Below, in pieces: positions 46,400 to 56,088 of a DNA stretch of 64,000 nt. Below the pieces are notes generated by a model, which saw only the letters and a list, made by a program, of their open reading frames with translations, was not told the origin of the DNA and ran no database searches. Location: the NCBI RefSeq assembly GCF_025200715.1, contig NZ_CP104144.1, positions 1,426,001-1,490,000 of the forward strand, written 5' to 3'. This DNA is from Rhizobium sullae (GTDB lineage: Bacteria > Pseudomonadota > Alphaproteobacteria > Rhizobiales > Rhizobiaceae). The number at the start of each line of letters is the position of its first letter. Position 1 is the stretch's first letter. The translations under genes were made by a program, and so were the position numbers.

Positions 46400-47404
46400 A
46401 TGGCAAAGATCACCCTGAGGGATGTGGCGAGAGAAGCCGATGTCGGTACCGCGACGGTCGAGCGGGTGATCAATGGTCGTGGCGGTGTGAGACCTGAAAC
46501 GGTGGAGAAGGTCTTTCTGGCGGTCAGGAAGCTCAACTATCGGCATGTGATGCCAGAGGCCCATCGCGGCCTTGTCCGGATCGAAGTCATCCTCGTGCGC
46601 CCGGAAACGAACTTCTATTCACGTATGAACCAGGCGTTCGAGAGGATCGCCGCCCTGCTTGACCACAGCATCGTCGTTCACCGGACCTTTGCCCGCGAAA
46701 ACGATCCCGCGGATTTCGCCCATTATATCGCAAAGCCGAAGAACCGGCGGTCCGCGCTGATCGTCGTCGCGCCCGATCATCCGGATGTCGTCACGAGTGT
46801 CCGGCAAGCAGCGGCCCTCGGCATACCCGTCATCCAGATCATGACGCGACCGGCGACGGAACTGCCCTATGTCGGGATCGACAATTACGCTGCCGGCCGT
46901 ACGGCCGCCTATTACATGTCGCGCATGCAGGCGGGCAAGGCAGGTTCCTTCGTCGCTCTCTGCCACAGCGGCGCCTACGAAAACCACAAGGAGCGTATCC
47001 GGGGCTTTTCCGAATATCTCGCCGAGCATGCCGACGGGGAACACGCCCTTGTGGAGGTGATGTTCGATTTCGACGACGAACACAACACGATGGAACTGTT
47101 GCGCCACGCCCTTCGCAGGCACCCGGACGTCATTGGCGTCTACAGCGCCGGCGGCGACAACGTCGCCGTCGCCTCGGTCCTCAAAAATCAGCAGGCACGC
47201 GCGCTGTTTTGGGTTGGGCACGAACTGAGCGATCAGACACGGAGCTATCTGCGTGAAGGCATCATGGCGGTCGTACTCGATCAGGTACCGGAAATTCAGG
47301 CCCGCAGATCAATCGATTTGACATTGAAGGCGCTTGGCCTGATTGAGGTCGACGTCAGTAAGGAGCCTGTGCGCTTCTTGACCGTAACACCCGAAAACGT
47401 GTGA
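46400..47404 (+). CDS. LacI family transcriptional regulator
   Basis: 334 residues. The N-terminal helix-turn-helix and hinge (about 2-58) read ITLRDVAREADVGTATVERV and NGRGGVRPETVEKV; the usual VSRVLN is VERVIN here. The rest is a periplasmic-binding-protein-like domain with PYVGIDNYAAGRTAAYYMSR and YSAGGDNVAVASVLKN, which marks a sugar or polyol effector. It is divergent from the three-gene isomerase/oxidoreductase operon, shares a palindromic operator with it and probably represses it. Start ATG 46400 has GGGAGA upstream; an upstream frame extension has no HTH similarity. Confidence 0.9.
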   Translation: MAKITLRDVAREADVGTATVERVINGRGGVRPETVEKVFLAVRKLNYRHVMPEAHRGLVRIEVILVRPETNFYSRMNQAFERIAALLDHSIVVHRTFARENDPADFAHYIAKPKNRRSALIVVAPDHPDVVTSVRQAAALGIPVIQIMTRPATELPYVGIDNYAAGRTAAYYMSRMQAGKAGSFVALCHSGAYENHKERIRGFSEYLAEHADGEHALVEVMFDFDDEHNTMELLRHALRRHPDVIGVYSAGGDNVAVASVLKNQQARALFWVGHELSDQTRSYLREGIMAVVLDQVPEIQARRSIDLTLKALGLIEVDVSKEPVRFLTVTPENV

Positions 47405-47477
47405 GTTCGAATCCCTGACTTAAAGCTTGCTTGCGAATGCGGAAGTCATTGGGCCGGCCTTCAAATATTGCCATGTT

Positions 47478-47491
47478 ATAATCACGATTAT
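47478..47491. promoter_or_regulatory. Short palindrome ATAATC-AC-GATTAT near a TATAAT box
   Basis: A 14-base inverted repeat with a 2-base centre overlaps a perfect TATAAT (47477-47482) in the 160-base gap between the convergent LacI-type and GNAT genes. What it drives is unclear: no open gene follows on the + strand within the gap, so it may serve a small RNA or be accidental. Confidence 0.3.
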
Positions 47492-47564
47492 TGTAATAGG
47501 CGCGCAAGAATGCGGTTCGTCGGCAGAGCATCTGCATAGATTACTCCTCAACCCACCACCCAGC

Positions 47565-48446
47565 TTAGCCCAAAGCCTGGCTTGCCAACGCGTAAGTCAT
47601 CGGGCGCGCTTCGGGGATCAGGCTGTCCTCCGGAATCCAGCGCTTTCCGAGCGACATCGTCGTAACTGTATCGAATACGGGCATGCCGCATCGGGACAAA
47701 AACGCGGCGAAGGCTCCGTCTTTCTGGCGGGTATCAAGACGGAGGAAATGGCCGGCATGCTCTGAAACATGCGGCCGGATCACCGCAATCGCATCCTGGT
47801 CGCCATTGGCGACCACCGGGCCGATAACATGCCCGCGGCCAAAGGGCCTGCAGAGCGAAAATGCGTCAAGCCGATCATTGCGAAACAGGCCAAAACCCTT
47901 GGAGTGCTTCAGCAAGCCGGCGAGAACCGGCATGCGGTCCGCACCATATGCCTGGCGATCGAGCTCGGCCAACAAAGCAAGATCGGCAATATCAATGGCG
48001 CGCAAATGCGCCCCGTCCGGCGTTGCACCCGGAGGGCCAGGCTCGTGAGCCTCGCCTTGACACTGGTAGACGATCTTCTCAGCCGCAAAGCCAAGGGAAA
48101 GATATAGCCGCCGTGCTGCGCGCGTCGCATTGAGACCGAGAGTATAGCCCGCGAGCCTGGCAAAGGCATGCTGCATCAGCCACCGTCCGGTCCCGTTGGC
48201 CTGCAGGCGAGGTGATGTAATGACCATTCCGACAGTGGCAAAATTACCGCCATGTGGAAACCACATGGCCGAACCGAGAACGCGGCCGATGTCGTCCATG
48301 GCGACAACGCCCTTACCGACGCGCCGCAGAAACTGCCAATCCTCCGCGCGATGCGGCCAGCCGACGGCAATCGACAACGCATGCAATTGGTCGAGTTCCG
48401 CCTCAGCAATATCGCCAATTCTCATCTGCACGGAATCGACGACCAT
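47565..48446 (-). CDS. GNAT family N-acetyltransferase (two-domain), first copy
   Basis: 293 residues. The N-terminal half is a GNAT acyl-CoA domain (GWPHRAEDWQFLRRVGKGVV, RVLGSAMWFPHGG, then LQANGTGRWLMQHAFARLAG as the pantetheine loop); the C-terminal half is a second GNAT-like domain (Acetyltransf_18 type; DRQAYGADRMPVLAGLLKHS). The upstream open frame is not family-like; ATG 48446 gives the same N-terminal length as the paralogue at 58.6 kb, with which it shares WPHR-EDW and the two-domain plan. It is divergent from the ArgE-like gene. A tailoring acetyltransferase of the catabolic island is likely; the acceptor is unknown. Confidence 0.8.
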   Translation of the reverse strand: MVVDSVQMRIGDIAEAELDQLHALSIAVGWPHRAEDWQFLRRVGKGVVAMDDIGRVLGSAMWFPHGGNFATVGMVITSPRLQANGTGRWLMQHAFARLAGYTLGLNATRAARRLYLSLGFAAEKIVYQCQGEAHEPGPPGATPDGAHLRAIDIADLALLAELDRQAYGADRMPVLAGLLKHSKGFGLFRNDRLDAFSLCRPFGRGHVIGPVVANGDQDAIAVIRPHVSEHAGHFLRLDTRQKDGAFAAFLSRCGMPVFDTVTTMSLGKRWIPEDSLIPEARPMTYALASQALG

Positions 48447-48717
48447 GGATTCTGACGCCGTTCGTTCCACTCCAACCTCCCCGACTACATCTGAACCGCA
48501 GATAATTCGCGCATCCCGCGCAAAACGCCGGCCCCATTCAAAGTAGATATTAGGCGGCCGGCGCCGGTACAATCCGCTCCAGGAGCCTCGCCGCCCGCAA
48601 CAATTCACTGAAACCGAGCCGATTTCGGCACGCAATCCGGTGCGGCGGCTTTAAGCTTCGCAACTAGGCCTTCCATGTGTATCCCGACGGGGCGCCGGCC
48701 ATGTTTGCGAGAATCCT

Positions 48718-49845
48718 ATGATGCACGCCGTTGAGATCCTCGAGCGCCTGATCGCCTTTCCGTCCGTCGCCGGACAGGCCAATGATGCGATCGTCGAGTG
48801 GATCCGTGCCTACATTGAAGACTGCAATGCCACGGTCACAGTGCTGCCAGGGCCGGAAGGAAACCGTGCGAACCTCTTTGCAACTATCGGCCCGGCAGAC
48901 GTTCCTGGCTACATACTCTCAGGCCACATGGACGTGGTACCGGCCAACGAACCTGCCTGGTCGTCAGACCCTTTCACTCTTCGCGCGGAGGCAAATCGCC
49001 TCTACGGACGCGGCACCTCCGACATGAAGGGCTTTCTGGCGGCCGCGCTCGCCGCCCTGCCCGCGCTTGCAGCGAAGCCGCTTGCTCGCCCCATCCATCT
49101 TGCCTTTTCCTATGACGAGGAGGCAGGCTGCCGGGGCGCACCCCACATGATCGCGCGTCTCGCAGAACTCTGCGCCAGGCCTGAGGGCGCGATCATCGGC
49201 GAGCCAAGCACGATGCGCGCCATCCGCGCGCACAAGGGAAAGGCTGCGGCACGCGTCGAAATCCACGGCCGTTCGGGACATTCCTCGCGTCCCGATCAAG
49301 GATTGAATGCCGTCCATGCCATGGCGGAAGTGCTGGCGGAAGCTGTCGTAAGCGCCGAACGCGCGTCTCAGGGTCCTTTCGATACGGCCTTCGAGCCCGC
49401 CTATTCCTCCCTTCAGGCGGGCACGATCAAGGGCGGCCAGGCGGTCAACATCATTCCTGACCTGTGCATCGCCGAGTTCGAAGCCCGGGCGGTTTCCGGT
49501 GTTTCCCCGACCGAATTGCTGGCTCCCCTCAAGGCGAGGGCCGAGAGCCTGCGAGCCAAAGGTTTTGAGGTGAATTGGGAGCTCACGAGCGCCTATCCCG
49601 GCTTGTCGCTTTCAGCCGATGCGCCGCTCGCGTGCCTACTTGCGGAACTGACAGGCGAGGAGCCGCTCGCCGCTGTGAGCTACGGGACGGAGGCCGGACT
49701 TTATCAGGCCGCCGGAATCGACGCCATCATCTGCGGCCCCGGCGACATTGCACGTGCGCACCGGCCCGACGAGTTCATTCTCACCGACGAATTGACGGCC
49801 TGCCAATCCATGATCGAGGCACTGGGCAACAGGCTTTGCCCTTAG
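48718..49845 (+). CDS. M20 family deacylase (acetylornithine deacetylase/ArgE-like)
   Basis: 375 residues. Metal ligands are visible in order: His in [15 protein letters not shown], Asp in [20 protein letters not shown], Glu-Glu in [15 protein letters not shown] and Glu in AIIGEPS, with the dimerisation domain around 175-285 ([20 protein letters not shown]). Family members remove acyl groups from amino acids such as N-acetylornithine. It heads a + strand operon with a hydroxyacid dehydrogenase, a cupin and dehydrogenases and no arginine genes, so a catabolic deacylase acting on an N-acyl amino compound is more likely than arginine synthesis. Confidence 0.85.
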   Translation: MMHAVEILERLIAFPSVAGQANDAIVEWIRAYIEDCNATVTVLPGPEGNRANLFATIGPADVPGYILSGHMDVVPANEPAWSSDPFTLRAEANRLYGRGTSDMKGFLAAALAALPALAAKPLARPIHLAFSYDEEAGCRGAPHMIARLAELCARPEGAIIGEPSTMRAIRAHKGKAAARVEIHGRSGHSSRPDQGLNAVHAMAEVLAEAVVSAERASQGPFDTAFEPAYSSLQAGTIKGGQAVNIIPDLCIAEFEARAVSGVSPTELLAPLKARAESLRAKGFEVNWELTSAYPGLSLSADAPLACLLAELTGEEPLAAVSYGTEAGLYQAAGIDAIICGPGDIARAHRPDEFILTDELTACQSMIEALGNRLCP

Positions 49846-49897
49846 TGAGGCAGCAGCCCATGCGAACAATGACCGAGGATACCGAAACGACGGGAAA

Positions 49898-50827
49898 ATG
49901 CCGATGACTCTGCTCTTCAATTCCGACGCCGAGCGCGGCCGCATTTTCCGTGATGCTTTCGCAAGGGAGCTTCCAGACCTTGCCTTTTCGATGGATCCGG
50001 CCGCGGTCGATCCGCAGGCGGTCCGCTATTTGCTAACCTGGACAGCGCCCGCCGACCTTCTTCGATATCGCAATCTTGAGATCGTCTTTTCGATCGGCGC
50101 GGGCATCGACCAATTCAGGCTCGACAGCCTGCCGGAAAAGGTCAAGCTAGTGCGCATGGTCGAGGACGGCATCATCCGCATGATGCAGGAATATGTGACG
50201 CTCGCCGTGCTTATGCTTCACCGCAATCTGCCCGCCTATCTCGACCAGCAGGAGAGGCAGTCGTGGCGCCCGATTCCGCAGAAGCAGGCCTCAAGCCAAA
50301 ATGTGGGTGTTCTCGGTCTCGGCATGCTCGGCAACGCCGTGCTGGAGCGGCTCAAGCCCTTTGGATTTATGCTGTCCGGCTGGAGCCGCAGCCCGCGTGA
50401 GATCGACGGCGCGACCTGTTACAGTGGCCAGCAGGGACTGAAGCCTTTTCTGGAAAAGGTCGATATCCTGATCTGCCTGCTGCCACTGACGGACGAAACG
50501 CGCGGCTTCCTGAATGCAGATCTGTTCAACGCACTGTCGCCTGGTGCTGGCCTCGTCCACACGGGCCGTGGTCCGCAGCTCGATCATGAAGCGCTGATCG
50601 AAGCGCTGGATAGCGGCCAACTCTCCGGCGCCGTGATCGACGTGACCGATCCCGAACCGCTGCCGCCGGCCCATGCCTTCTGGTCACATCCGAAGATCAT
50701 CCTGACGCCGCATATCGCAAGCGTCACCCAAGCCGAAACAGCCGCATGCGCCGTCATAGACAACATCAAGCGCGACCGCGCCGGTCTCGATCCGGTCGGT
50801 TTGGTCGATCGCACACGCGGCTACTGA
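49898..50827 (+). CDS. D-2-hydroxyacid dehydrogenase (glyoxylate/hydroxypyruvate reductase A type)
   Basis: 309 residues. The Rossmann NAD(P) motif is [20 protein letters not shown], the catalytic Arg region [20 protein letters not shown], Glu in [16 protein letters not shown] and the catalytic His in ILTPHIASV. The sequence is of the GhrA branch, which reduces glyoxylate or hydroxypyruvate. An ATG 6 bases downstream ([12 protein letters not shown]) is an alternative start. It lies between the deacylase and the cupin gene, so it probably reduces a 2-oxo acid released in the same pathway. Confidence 0.85.
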   Translation: MPMTLLFNSDAERGRIFRDAFARELPDLAFSMDPAAVDPQAVRYLLTWTAPADLLRYRNLEIVFSIGAGIDQFRLDSLPEKVKLVRMVEDGIIRMMQEYVTLAVLMLHRNLPAYLDQQERQSWRPIPQKQASSQNVGVLGLGMLGNAVLERLKPFGFMLSGWSRSPREIDGATCYSGQQGLKPFLEKVDILICLLPLTDETRGFLNADLFNALSPGAGLVHTGRGPQLDHEALIEALDSGQLSGAVIDVTDPEPLPPAHAFWSHPKIILTPHIASVTQAETAACAVIDNIKRDRAGLDPVGLVDRTRGY

Positions 50828-50850
50828 CATTCAACGACGAAAGGTCCTCC

Positions 50851-51204
50851 ATGTCTCTGCTCAAAACTATCGACACCAATCCCTCGACCGCCCCTCGGGA
50901 ATCAAAACCGCTTCCGGAACGCCTCATTGCCGGGGATCCCGCCTTCAAGACCTGGGCGCAGGATGTGGCGCGCGGAGAGATGATCCATACCGGGGTCTGG
51001 GAAGCGACGCCGGGCGAGACCCGCTCGATCAAGGGCGAAACCTTCGAATTCTGCCATATCCTTGCCGGCGTTGTGGAGATCACGCCCGATGGCGGTGAGC
51101 CTGCCGTCTACAAGGCCGGCGACAGCTTCGTCATGAAGCCTGGCTTCACTGGCATGTGGAAGACCATCGAAACTGTCCGCAAGATCTACGTGACTGTGAT
51201 GTGA
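50851..51204 (+). CDS. Cupin domain protein (DUF861 type)
   Basis: 117 residues, one small beta-barrel cupin of the DUF861 (cupin_3) family; EMIHTGVWEATPGETRSIKG, EFCHILAGVVEITPDGGEPA and AGDSFVMKPGFTGMWKTIET match the family pattern. Members are often encoded beside FAD amine or amino-acid oxidases and aldehyde dehydrogenases, but their roles are unknown; some are related to ureidoglycine aminohydrolase. ATG 50851 has AAGGTCC upstream; the open frame upstream overlaps the previous gene only. The 160-base gap after it has no visible gene. Confidence 0.8.
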   Translation: MSLLKTIDTNPSTAPRESKPLPERLIAGDPAFKTWAQDVARGEMIHTGVWEATPGETRSIKGETFEFCHILAGVVEITPDGGEPAVYKAGDSFVMKPGFTGMWKTIETVRKIYVTVM

Positions 51205-51364
51205 TGCCGACGCTGCCCGGCGTGGGTCGGGCGGCATCATCCGCCGAAGATTCAACCGGCAACCGCTGATAAACAGGATTTTCCTCCGTCCTGTCCGCCA
51301 CAGTCGACGCATGCTGCCGGAGCCTGAACGCTAACCTTGCGCAAACGCCCAGCAAGGACATTTC

Positions 51365-52828
51365 ATGACCCTCAGCTTCGATCCAGATTCACTTTCTCTG
51401 CCGAATGGTCACTTCATCGGCAGCAGGCTGATCGAGGCAAGAGGCGAGCTGCCGACGCACCGCCCCTCGGATGCGAAGGCATATTGGGATTGTCCGGTTG
51501 CCTCTGCGGATATCGTCGACCAAGCGGTCGACACTGCGCAAAAAGCCTTGAAGGAGAGCGGCTGGGCGTCGCTGCGTCCGCGCGAACGGACCAAAGCGAT
51601 GCAGCGCTGGGCAGATCTCATCGAGCAGGAGGCCGTGCCTCTCGCGAAGATGGAAGCTGTTGGCTCCACTCGCCCCGTTGGGCATTTGATTGCCGGCGAT
51701 ATTGCAGTGACTGCCGAACAGATCCGCTTCTTCGCCGAATTCGCTGACAAGGAAGGCAGCGACCTCGTCCCAACCGCTGACGACAGCCTCGGCATGATCA
51801 TGACCGAGGCTTATGGCGTCGTCGGTGCGATCACGCCTTGGAATTTTCCCTTGTCCATGGCCGGCTGGAAGCTCGCTCCGGCGCTCGCCGCCGGCAATGC
51901 GGTCGTCTTGAAGCCCTCCGAAATCACGCCGTTCTCAACACTTTATCTTGCCGAGCTTGCGGTGCGGGCCGGTCTGCCGGCGGGCCTCATCAACATCGTC
52001 CTGGGCGATGGCCCAACCACAGGCAGTGCGATCACCGGCCATCCGGGCATTGCCAAGGTGAGCTTTACCGGCTCGACGGCTGCCGGCGCTGCCATCATGA
52101 CCAATATTGCTAGAACAGGCGTAAAGCCGATGACGCTCGAACTCGGCGGCAAGAGCCCGCAGCTCGTTTTTGCCGATGCCGACCTCGATATGGCGGCGGG
52201 CGCGATCGCGACCAGCCTTCTTGGCAATGCCGGACAGGCCTGCGTGGCCGGATCGCGGCTGATCGTGGAGGCCAAGGTGGCGGACGTGCTGGTAGACGCC
52301 ATCATCGCCAGGCTGGCCGCCATCCGCCCGGGTCCCACCTGGAATGAGGCCACAGACTATCCGCCGATCATTTCGGAGCGGCAGATCGGCCGCATGGACA
52401 GCATCGTCCGCGCCACCGTCGACGGTGGTGCAGAGTGCCTGGCTGGCGGGAAGCGCCTGGATTGCGAAGGCTACTTTTACGCCCCGACGCTGATCTCCGG
52501 CGTGACGGCAACATCGCCGGCGGTTTTGGAAGAGATTTTCGGGCCGGTTCTGACCATTCAGACGTTCGAGGATGAGGAGGAAGCGCTGACCCTGGCAGAC
52601 CACCCAACCTATGGTCTGGCGGCTGGCCTTTTCACCCGTGACCTTTCGCGTGCCATCCGTCTCACACGGCGCCTGCAGGCCGGCACCGTCTGGGTCAATC
52701 GCTACGGCCGCTCGCGCGACCACATCCTGCCGACCGGCGGCTACAAGCAATCCGGCATCGGTAAGGATCTTGGACGCGAAGCCTATCTCGCCAACCGCAA
52801 GAGCAAGAGCGTGCTCATCAGCCTTTGA
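51365..52828 (+). CDS. NAD(P)-dependent aldehyde dehydrogenase, first
   Basis: 487 residues, normal length for the superfamily. Catalytic Asn in AITPWNFPLSMAGWKLAPAL, catalytic Glu in LELGGKSPQLV and nucleophile Cys in LLGNAGQACVAGSRLIV are all present, and the C-terminal VWVNRYGRSRDHILPTGGYK is typical. Context suggests oxidation of a semialdehyde released by the amine oxidase or the aminotransferase of this island. It is 9 bases before the tartrate-type dehydrogenase gene, in the same operon. A second, distinct aldehyde dehydrogenase is encoded at 53.9 kb. Confidence 0.85.
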   Translation: MTLSFDPDSLSLPNGHFIGSRLIEARGELPTHRPSDAKAYWDCPVASADIVDQAVDTAQKALKESGWASLRPRERTKAMQRWADLIEQEAVPLAKMEAVGSTRPVGHLIAGDIAVTAEQIRFFAEFADKEGSDLVPTADDSLGMIMTEAYGVVGAITPWNFPLSMAGWKLAPALAAGNAVVLKPSEITPFSTLYLAELAVRAGLPAGLINIVLGDGPTTGSAITGHPGIAKVSFTGSTAAGAAIMTNIARTGVKPMTLELGGKSPQLVFADADLDMAAGAIATSLLGNAGQACVAGSRLIVEAKVADVLVDAIIARLAAIRPGPTWNEATDYPPIISERQIGRMDSIVRATVDGGAECLAGGKRLDCEGYFYAPTLISGVTATSPAVLEEIFGPVLTIQTFEDEEEALTLADHPTYGLAAGLFTRDLSRAIRLTRRLQAGTVWVNRYGRSRDHILPTGGYKQSGIGKDLGREAYLANRKSKSVLISL

Positions 52829-52837
52829 GGACCGACG

Positions 52838-53881
52838 ATGAAGATCTATCAGATTGCGCTTCTGCCTGGAGACGGCATCGGACGAGATGTCACCGATGCA
52901 GCCTGGGCGGTGCTGGAAAAGGCATCCAACGCCGCTGGGTTTGCCTTGTCGGGCACCAGCTATCCGTGGTCCTGTGACTATTACCTCCAGCATGGCAGCA
53001 TGATGCCGGCCGATGGCATCGAGACGCTGAAAACCTTCGAGGCCATCCTGCTCGGAGCTGTCGGCTGGCCGGCAAAAGTACCGGACTCCGTCTCGCTGCA
53101 CGGACTGCTTCTGCCCATCCGCAAAGCTTTTGTACAGTATGCAAATATCCGTCCGCATCGGCTGCTACCCGGGGTTCAGGGGCCGCTGAAATCGGACCAC
53201 TTCGATATTCTCTGCATCCGCGAAAACACCGAGGGCGAATATTCCGGCGCCGGCGGCCGCGTGCATCAAGGCACGGATAACGAAGTGGCCGTCGAGACCA
53301 CGATCTTCACCCGCAAGGGGGTGGAGCGCATCTTACGCTTCGGCTTTGAGCAGGCACGAGCCCGGCGCGGCAAGCTCGCTTCTGTGACGAAGTCAAACGC
53401 GCAGAAACATTCCATGGTGTTCTGGGACGAGATCACTCGAAAGCTTGCCGGCGAGTTTCCAGATGTCGAGGTGACCAGTTATCACATCGACGCGATGGCC
53501 GCCCGCATGGTCATGGCGCCGGAAAGCCTGGATGTCGTGGTCGCTTCCAATCTGTTCGGCGATATCCTGACCGATCTTGGCGCCGCCATCCAGGGCGGGC
53601 TCGGCTTTGCAGCCTCCGCCAACGTCAATCCCGACCGCACCGCGCCGTCGATGTTCGAACCCGTCCATGGCTCGGCGCCTGATATCGCCCATCTCGGCAT
53701 TGCCAATCCGATCGCCGCCATATGGTCCGGAGCGATGATGTTCGAACATCTGGGAGAAATTGCAGCAGCCAGGACTGTGATGGCTGCGATCGAGACGACG
53801 ACAGCGCGCGGTATCGGCGCAATCCCCGGCAAGGACAAGACAGACACAATCACCAAAGCCGTGCTTTCGGCGCTGGACTGA
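52838..53881 (+). CDS. Tartrate/D-malate dehydrogenase-type beta-decarboxylating dehydrogenase (TtuC-like)
   Basis: 347 residues of the isocitrate/isopropylmalate dehydrogenase family: LLPGDGIGRDVTDAAWAVLE at the N-terminus, IRENTEGEYSGAGGRVHQGT and VVVASNLFGDILTDLGAAIQ with the metal-binding Asp residues, and FEPVHGSAPDIA for NAD. TtuC-like members oxidise tartrate or D-malate. It lies between two aldehyde dehydrogenase genes, so its substrate could be a C4 hydroxydiacid formed from a semialdehyde; this is inference. Confidence 0.85.
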   Translation: MKIYQIALLPGDGIGRDVTDAAWAVLEKASNAAGFALSGTSYPWSCDYYLQHGSMMPADGIETLKTFEAILLGAVGWPAKVPDSVSLHGLLLPIRKAFVQYANIRPHRLLPGVQGPLKSDHFDILCIRENTEGEYSGAGGRVHQGTDNEVAVETTIFTRKGVERILRFGFEQARARRGKLASVTKSNAQKHSMVFWDEITRKLAGEFPDVEVTSYHIDAMAARMVMAPESLDVVVASNLFGDILTDLGAAIQGGLGFAASANVNPDRTAPSMFEPVHGSAPDIAHLGIANPIAAIWSGAMMFEHLGEIAAARTVMAAIETTTARGIGAIPGKDKTDTITKAVLSALD

Positions 53882-53897
53882 CGGAAAAGAGGATAAG

Positions 53898-55355
53898 ATG
53901 AACGAGTTGAAGGACACCAGCCTGTTTCGCGAACACGGGCTCATCAACGGTGAATGGCGTGGCGCTGCGGCAGGGCGCACGATCGAGGTCTTCAATCCTG
54001 CAACGCAGGAAGCACTCGGTACGGTACCTGACATGGACGGTAACGATACACGCACGGCGATCGAAGCGGCAGAGAATGCCTTTCCATCGTGGCGCAAGAA
54101 GACCCACGCCGAACGTGCCGCGTTGCTGGAGGCCTGGCACGACCTGATGATCGACAACCTCGAAGATCTTGCGCTGATCCTCACTAGCGAGCAGGGCAAG
54201 CCGCTTGCAGAAGCACGGGGCGAAATCCGCTACGGCGCCTCGTTCGTCAAGTGGTTCTCCGAGGAAGCCCGTCGCATCGGTGGTACCACTATCCCCTCGC
54301 CGACGGCCGACCGGCGGATCGTTGTCCTGAAGGAGCCGGTTGGGGTTTCGGCAATCATCACGCCCTGGAATTTCCCCAATGCAATGATCACTCGCAAGGT
54401 CGGGCCGGCGCTTGCCGCAGGCTGCACCGTCGTGATCAAGCCGTCAGACCTGACGCCATATTCGGCGCTTGCGCTCGCTGTCTTGGCCGAGCGCGCCGGC
54501 ATCCCGAAAGGCGTCATTAACATCGTCACGGGCATGCCGGCCAAGATCGGCGACGAGTTGTTGACGAACCAGACCGTTCGCAAGATCTCCTTTACCGGTT
54601 CTACTCGCGTCGGCTCGCTTTTGATGCGTGGCGCATCAGACAGCATCAAGCGGCTGAGCCTCGAACTTGGCGGCAACGCGCCGTTCATCGTCTTCGACGA
54701 CGCAGATCTCGACCTAGCCGTCGAGGGCGCGATTGCCTCGAAGTTCCGAAACGGCGGGCAGACCTGTGTCTGCGCCAACCGCATCCTGGTTCAGTCGGGC
54801 GTGTATGACGCCTTCGCCGAAAAGCTTTCCGCCCGCGTTTCCACCCTGAAAGTGGGGCGCGGAACGGACGCCGGCGTCGATATCGGCCCGATGATCAACC
54901 GAGCGGCGATCGAAAAGATCAATCGCCATGTCGAAGACGCCCTCGCAAAGGGAGCGCGTATCATCTCGACCCCGCCCGCCCTGCCAGACGGCGACCAGTA
55001 TACGGCGCCGATCGTCCTCGGCGACGCGACGACGGACATGCAGCTTGCTAGCGAGGAGACTTTCGGCCCCGTGGCTCCCCTCTTCCGTTTCGGTAAAGAA
55101 GAGGAGGCGATCCGGATCGCCAATGCCACACCTTTCGGGCTGGCCGCCTATTTCTACACCGAAAGCCTCAAACGCTCCTGGCGCGTTGGCGAGGCGCTTG
55201 AATTCGGCATGATCGGCCTGAACACCGGAGCCATCTCGACGGAAGTCGCTCCCTTCGGCGGCGTCAAGCAATCCGGCCTCGGCCGCGAAGGCGCCCAATG
55301 TGGCATCGAGGAATATTTAGAAATGAAGAGCTTCCACATCGGCGGGCTTGGCTGA
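53898..55355 (+). CDS. gabD: NAD-dependent succinate-semialdehyde dehydrogenase-like aldehyde dehydrogenase
   Basis: 485 residues. The signature set matches GabD: IITPWNFPNAMITRKVGPAL, the glutamate motif LSLELGGNAPFIVFDDADLD, the active-site cysteine in FRNGGQTCVCANRILVQSGV and the substrate loop NTGAISTEVAPFGGVKQSGL. It probably converts succinate semialdehyde, or a similar omega-oxo acid, to the diacid that enters the citric acid cycle. It is the last gene of the + strand run that began with the deacylase and is followed by a strong hairpin. Confidence 0.85.
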   Translation: MNELKDTSLFREHGLINGEWRGAAAGRTIEVFNPATQEALGTVPDMDGNDTRTAIEAAENAFPSWRKKTHAERAALLEAWHDLMIDNLEDLALILTSEQGKPLAEARGEIRYGASFVKWFSEEARRIGGTTIPSPTADRRIVVLKEPVGVSAIITPWNFPNAMITRKVGPALAAGCTVVIKPSDLTPYSALALAVLAERAGIPKGVINIVTGMPAKIGDELLTNQTVRKISFTGSTRVGSLLMRGASDSIKRLSLELGGNAPFIVFDDADLDLAVEGAIASKFRNGGQTCVCANRILVQSGVYDAFAEKLSARVSTLKVGRGTDAGVDIGPMINRAAIEKINRHVEDALAKGARIISTPPALPDGDQYTAPIVLGDATTDMQLASEETFGPVAPLFRFGKEEEAIRIANATPFGLAAYFYTESLKRSWRVGEALEFGMIGLNTGAISTEVAPFGGVKQSGLGREGAQCGIEEYLEMKSFHIGGLG

Positions 55356-55394
55356 CACGGCCATCGCGCTTGACGGCATCCTCGATGGTATTGA

Positions 55395-55420
55395 ACGCAT
55401 GAGCAAACCCACTCATGCGT
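55395..55420. terminator. Strong hairpin between gabD-like gene and vapC remnant
   Basis: A perfect 9-bp stem ACGCATGAG/CTCATGCGT with an 8-base loop. It ends the + strand operon and overlaps the 3' end of the facing vapC remnant. No T-run follows, so it may work as a Rho-assisted or bidirectional terminator. Confidence 0.5.
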
Positions 55421-55821
55421 CGAGATCCCACGGGTTGACGATGATGGCACCAGTGTCTTCGAAGTCCGTGATATTCCGCGTGACAACGATGAGATCGTGT
55501 ACGATCGCCGTCGCGGCGATCAAACCATCGACATCGCCACGGGGACGGATCGCTGCGATGCGACCCCATTCGACCGCAATCTGGTCTGCTACGGGTAGAA
55601 TGCGCTCAGCATGATCGTGACGCAATTTGCGGAGCCACTCCGCAAGATGGCCAGCCGATTTCGGGTCGTTCTTCTGCTTGAGGGCTATGCCCCGCATGAT
55701 TTCGCCCCAGCGTGAGCACGTTCAAATGGACCGCCAGAGGATCCACCGATCGCAGCCATAATACGGCCTGAGGCGTGCCACGGCGCGCCTCTGAGATGAC
55801 ATTCATATCCAGGAGATACAT
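55413..55821 (-). pseudogene. vapC: VapC-like PIN-domain toxin, frameshifted
   Basis: VapC toxins are PIN-fold ribonucleases. The N-terminus MYLLDMNVISEARRGTPQAV with LRSVDPLAVHLNVLTLG is in one frame and the remainder, EIMRGIALKQKNDPKSAGHL through RGDVDGLIAATAIVHDLIVV and IVVNPWDL-like end, is in another. The break is in a run of four G at about 55709; three G would restore one frame. The usual LLDTNV is LLDMNV. The acidic PIN residues (first Asp, Glu of LGE, the Asp of GDVDG) are otherwise kept. Its start overlaps the antitoxin stop (TGATG). Confidence 0.85.
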
Positions 55822-56076
55822 CAGAAGGCGACTTCTCGGCTTGGCGTCCTTGAGCGCTCAGCAACCGCTTCTGAGAAGTCGTCATCCCAAGCAGGTCCCG
55901 ACAACAGATCATCCACCAGAGTCGGTTCCGCCAGCGCGCAACGCGTCGTAGTCGCGGGCCGACAGCACGACCGCTGTGCGTTGGCCACGTACGGTGACCA
56001 CCCGCGGCCCGTCGACCCGAGTTTTCTGAACGACTTTCGAGAATTGGTTCTTAGCGTCCTTTAACTGCCATTCCAT
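55821..56076 (-). pseudogene. Phd/YefM-family antitoxin, frameshifted
   Basis: The N-terminal 48 codons are intact (MEWQLKDAKNQFSKVVQKTR, then GPRVVTVRGQRTAVVLSARD YDAL), giving the DNA-binding Phd fold. After DALRA the frame is lost and a stop follows at 55909-55911; the toxin-binding tail continues in the next frame as LAEPTLVDDLLSGPAWDDDF and AVAERSRTPSREVAF. One base is therefore missing near 55930. The shortened 55-residue protein could still bind DNA but not neutralise a toxin. With the toxin also broken the pair is likely inactive. Confidence 0.8.
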
Positions 56077-56088
56077 GATTCTGATCCA

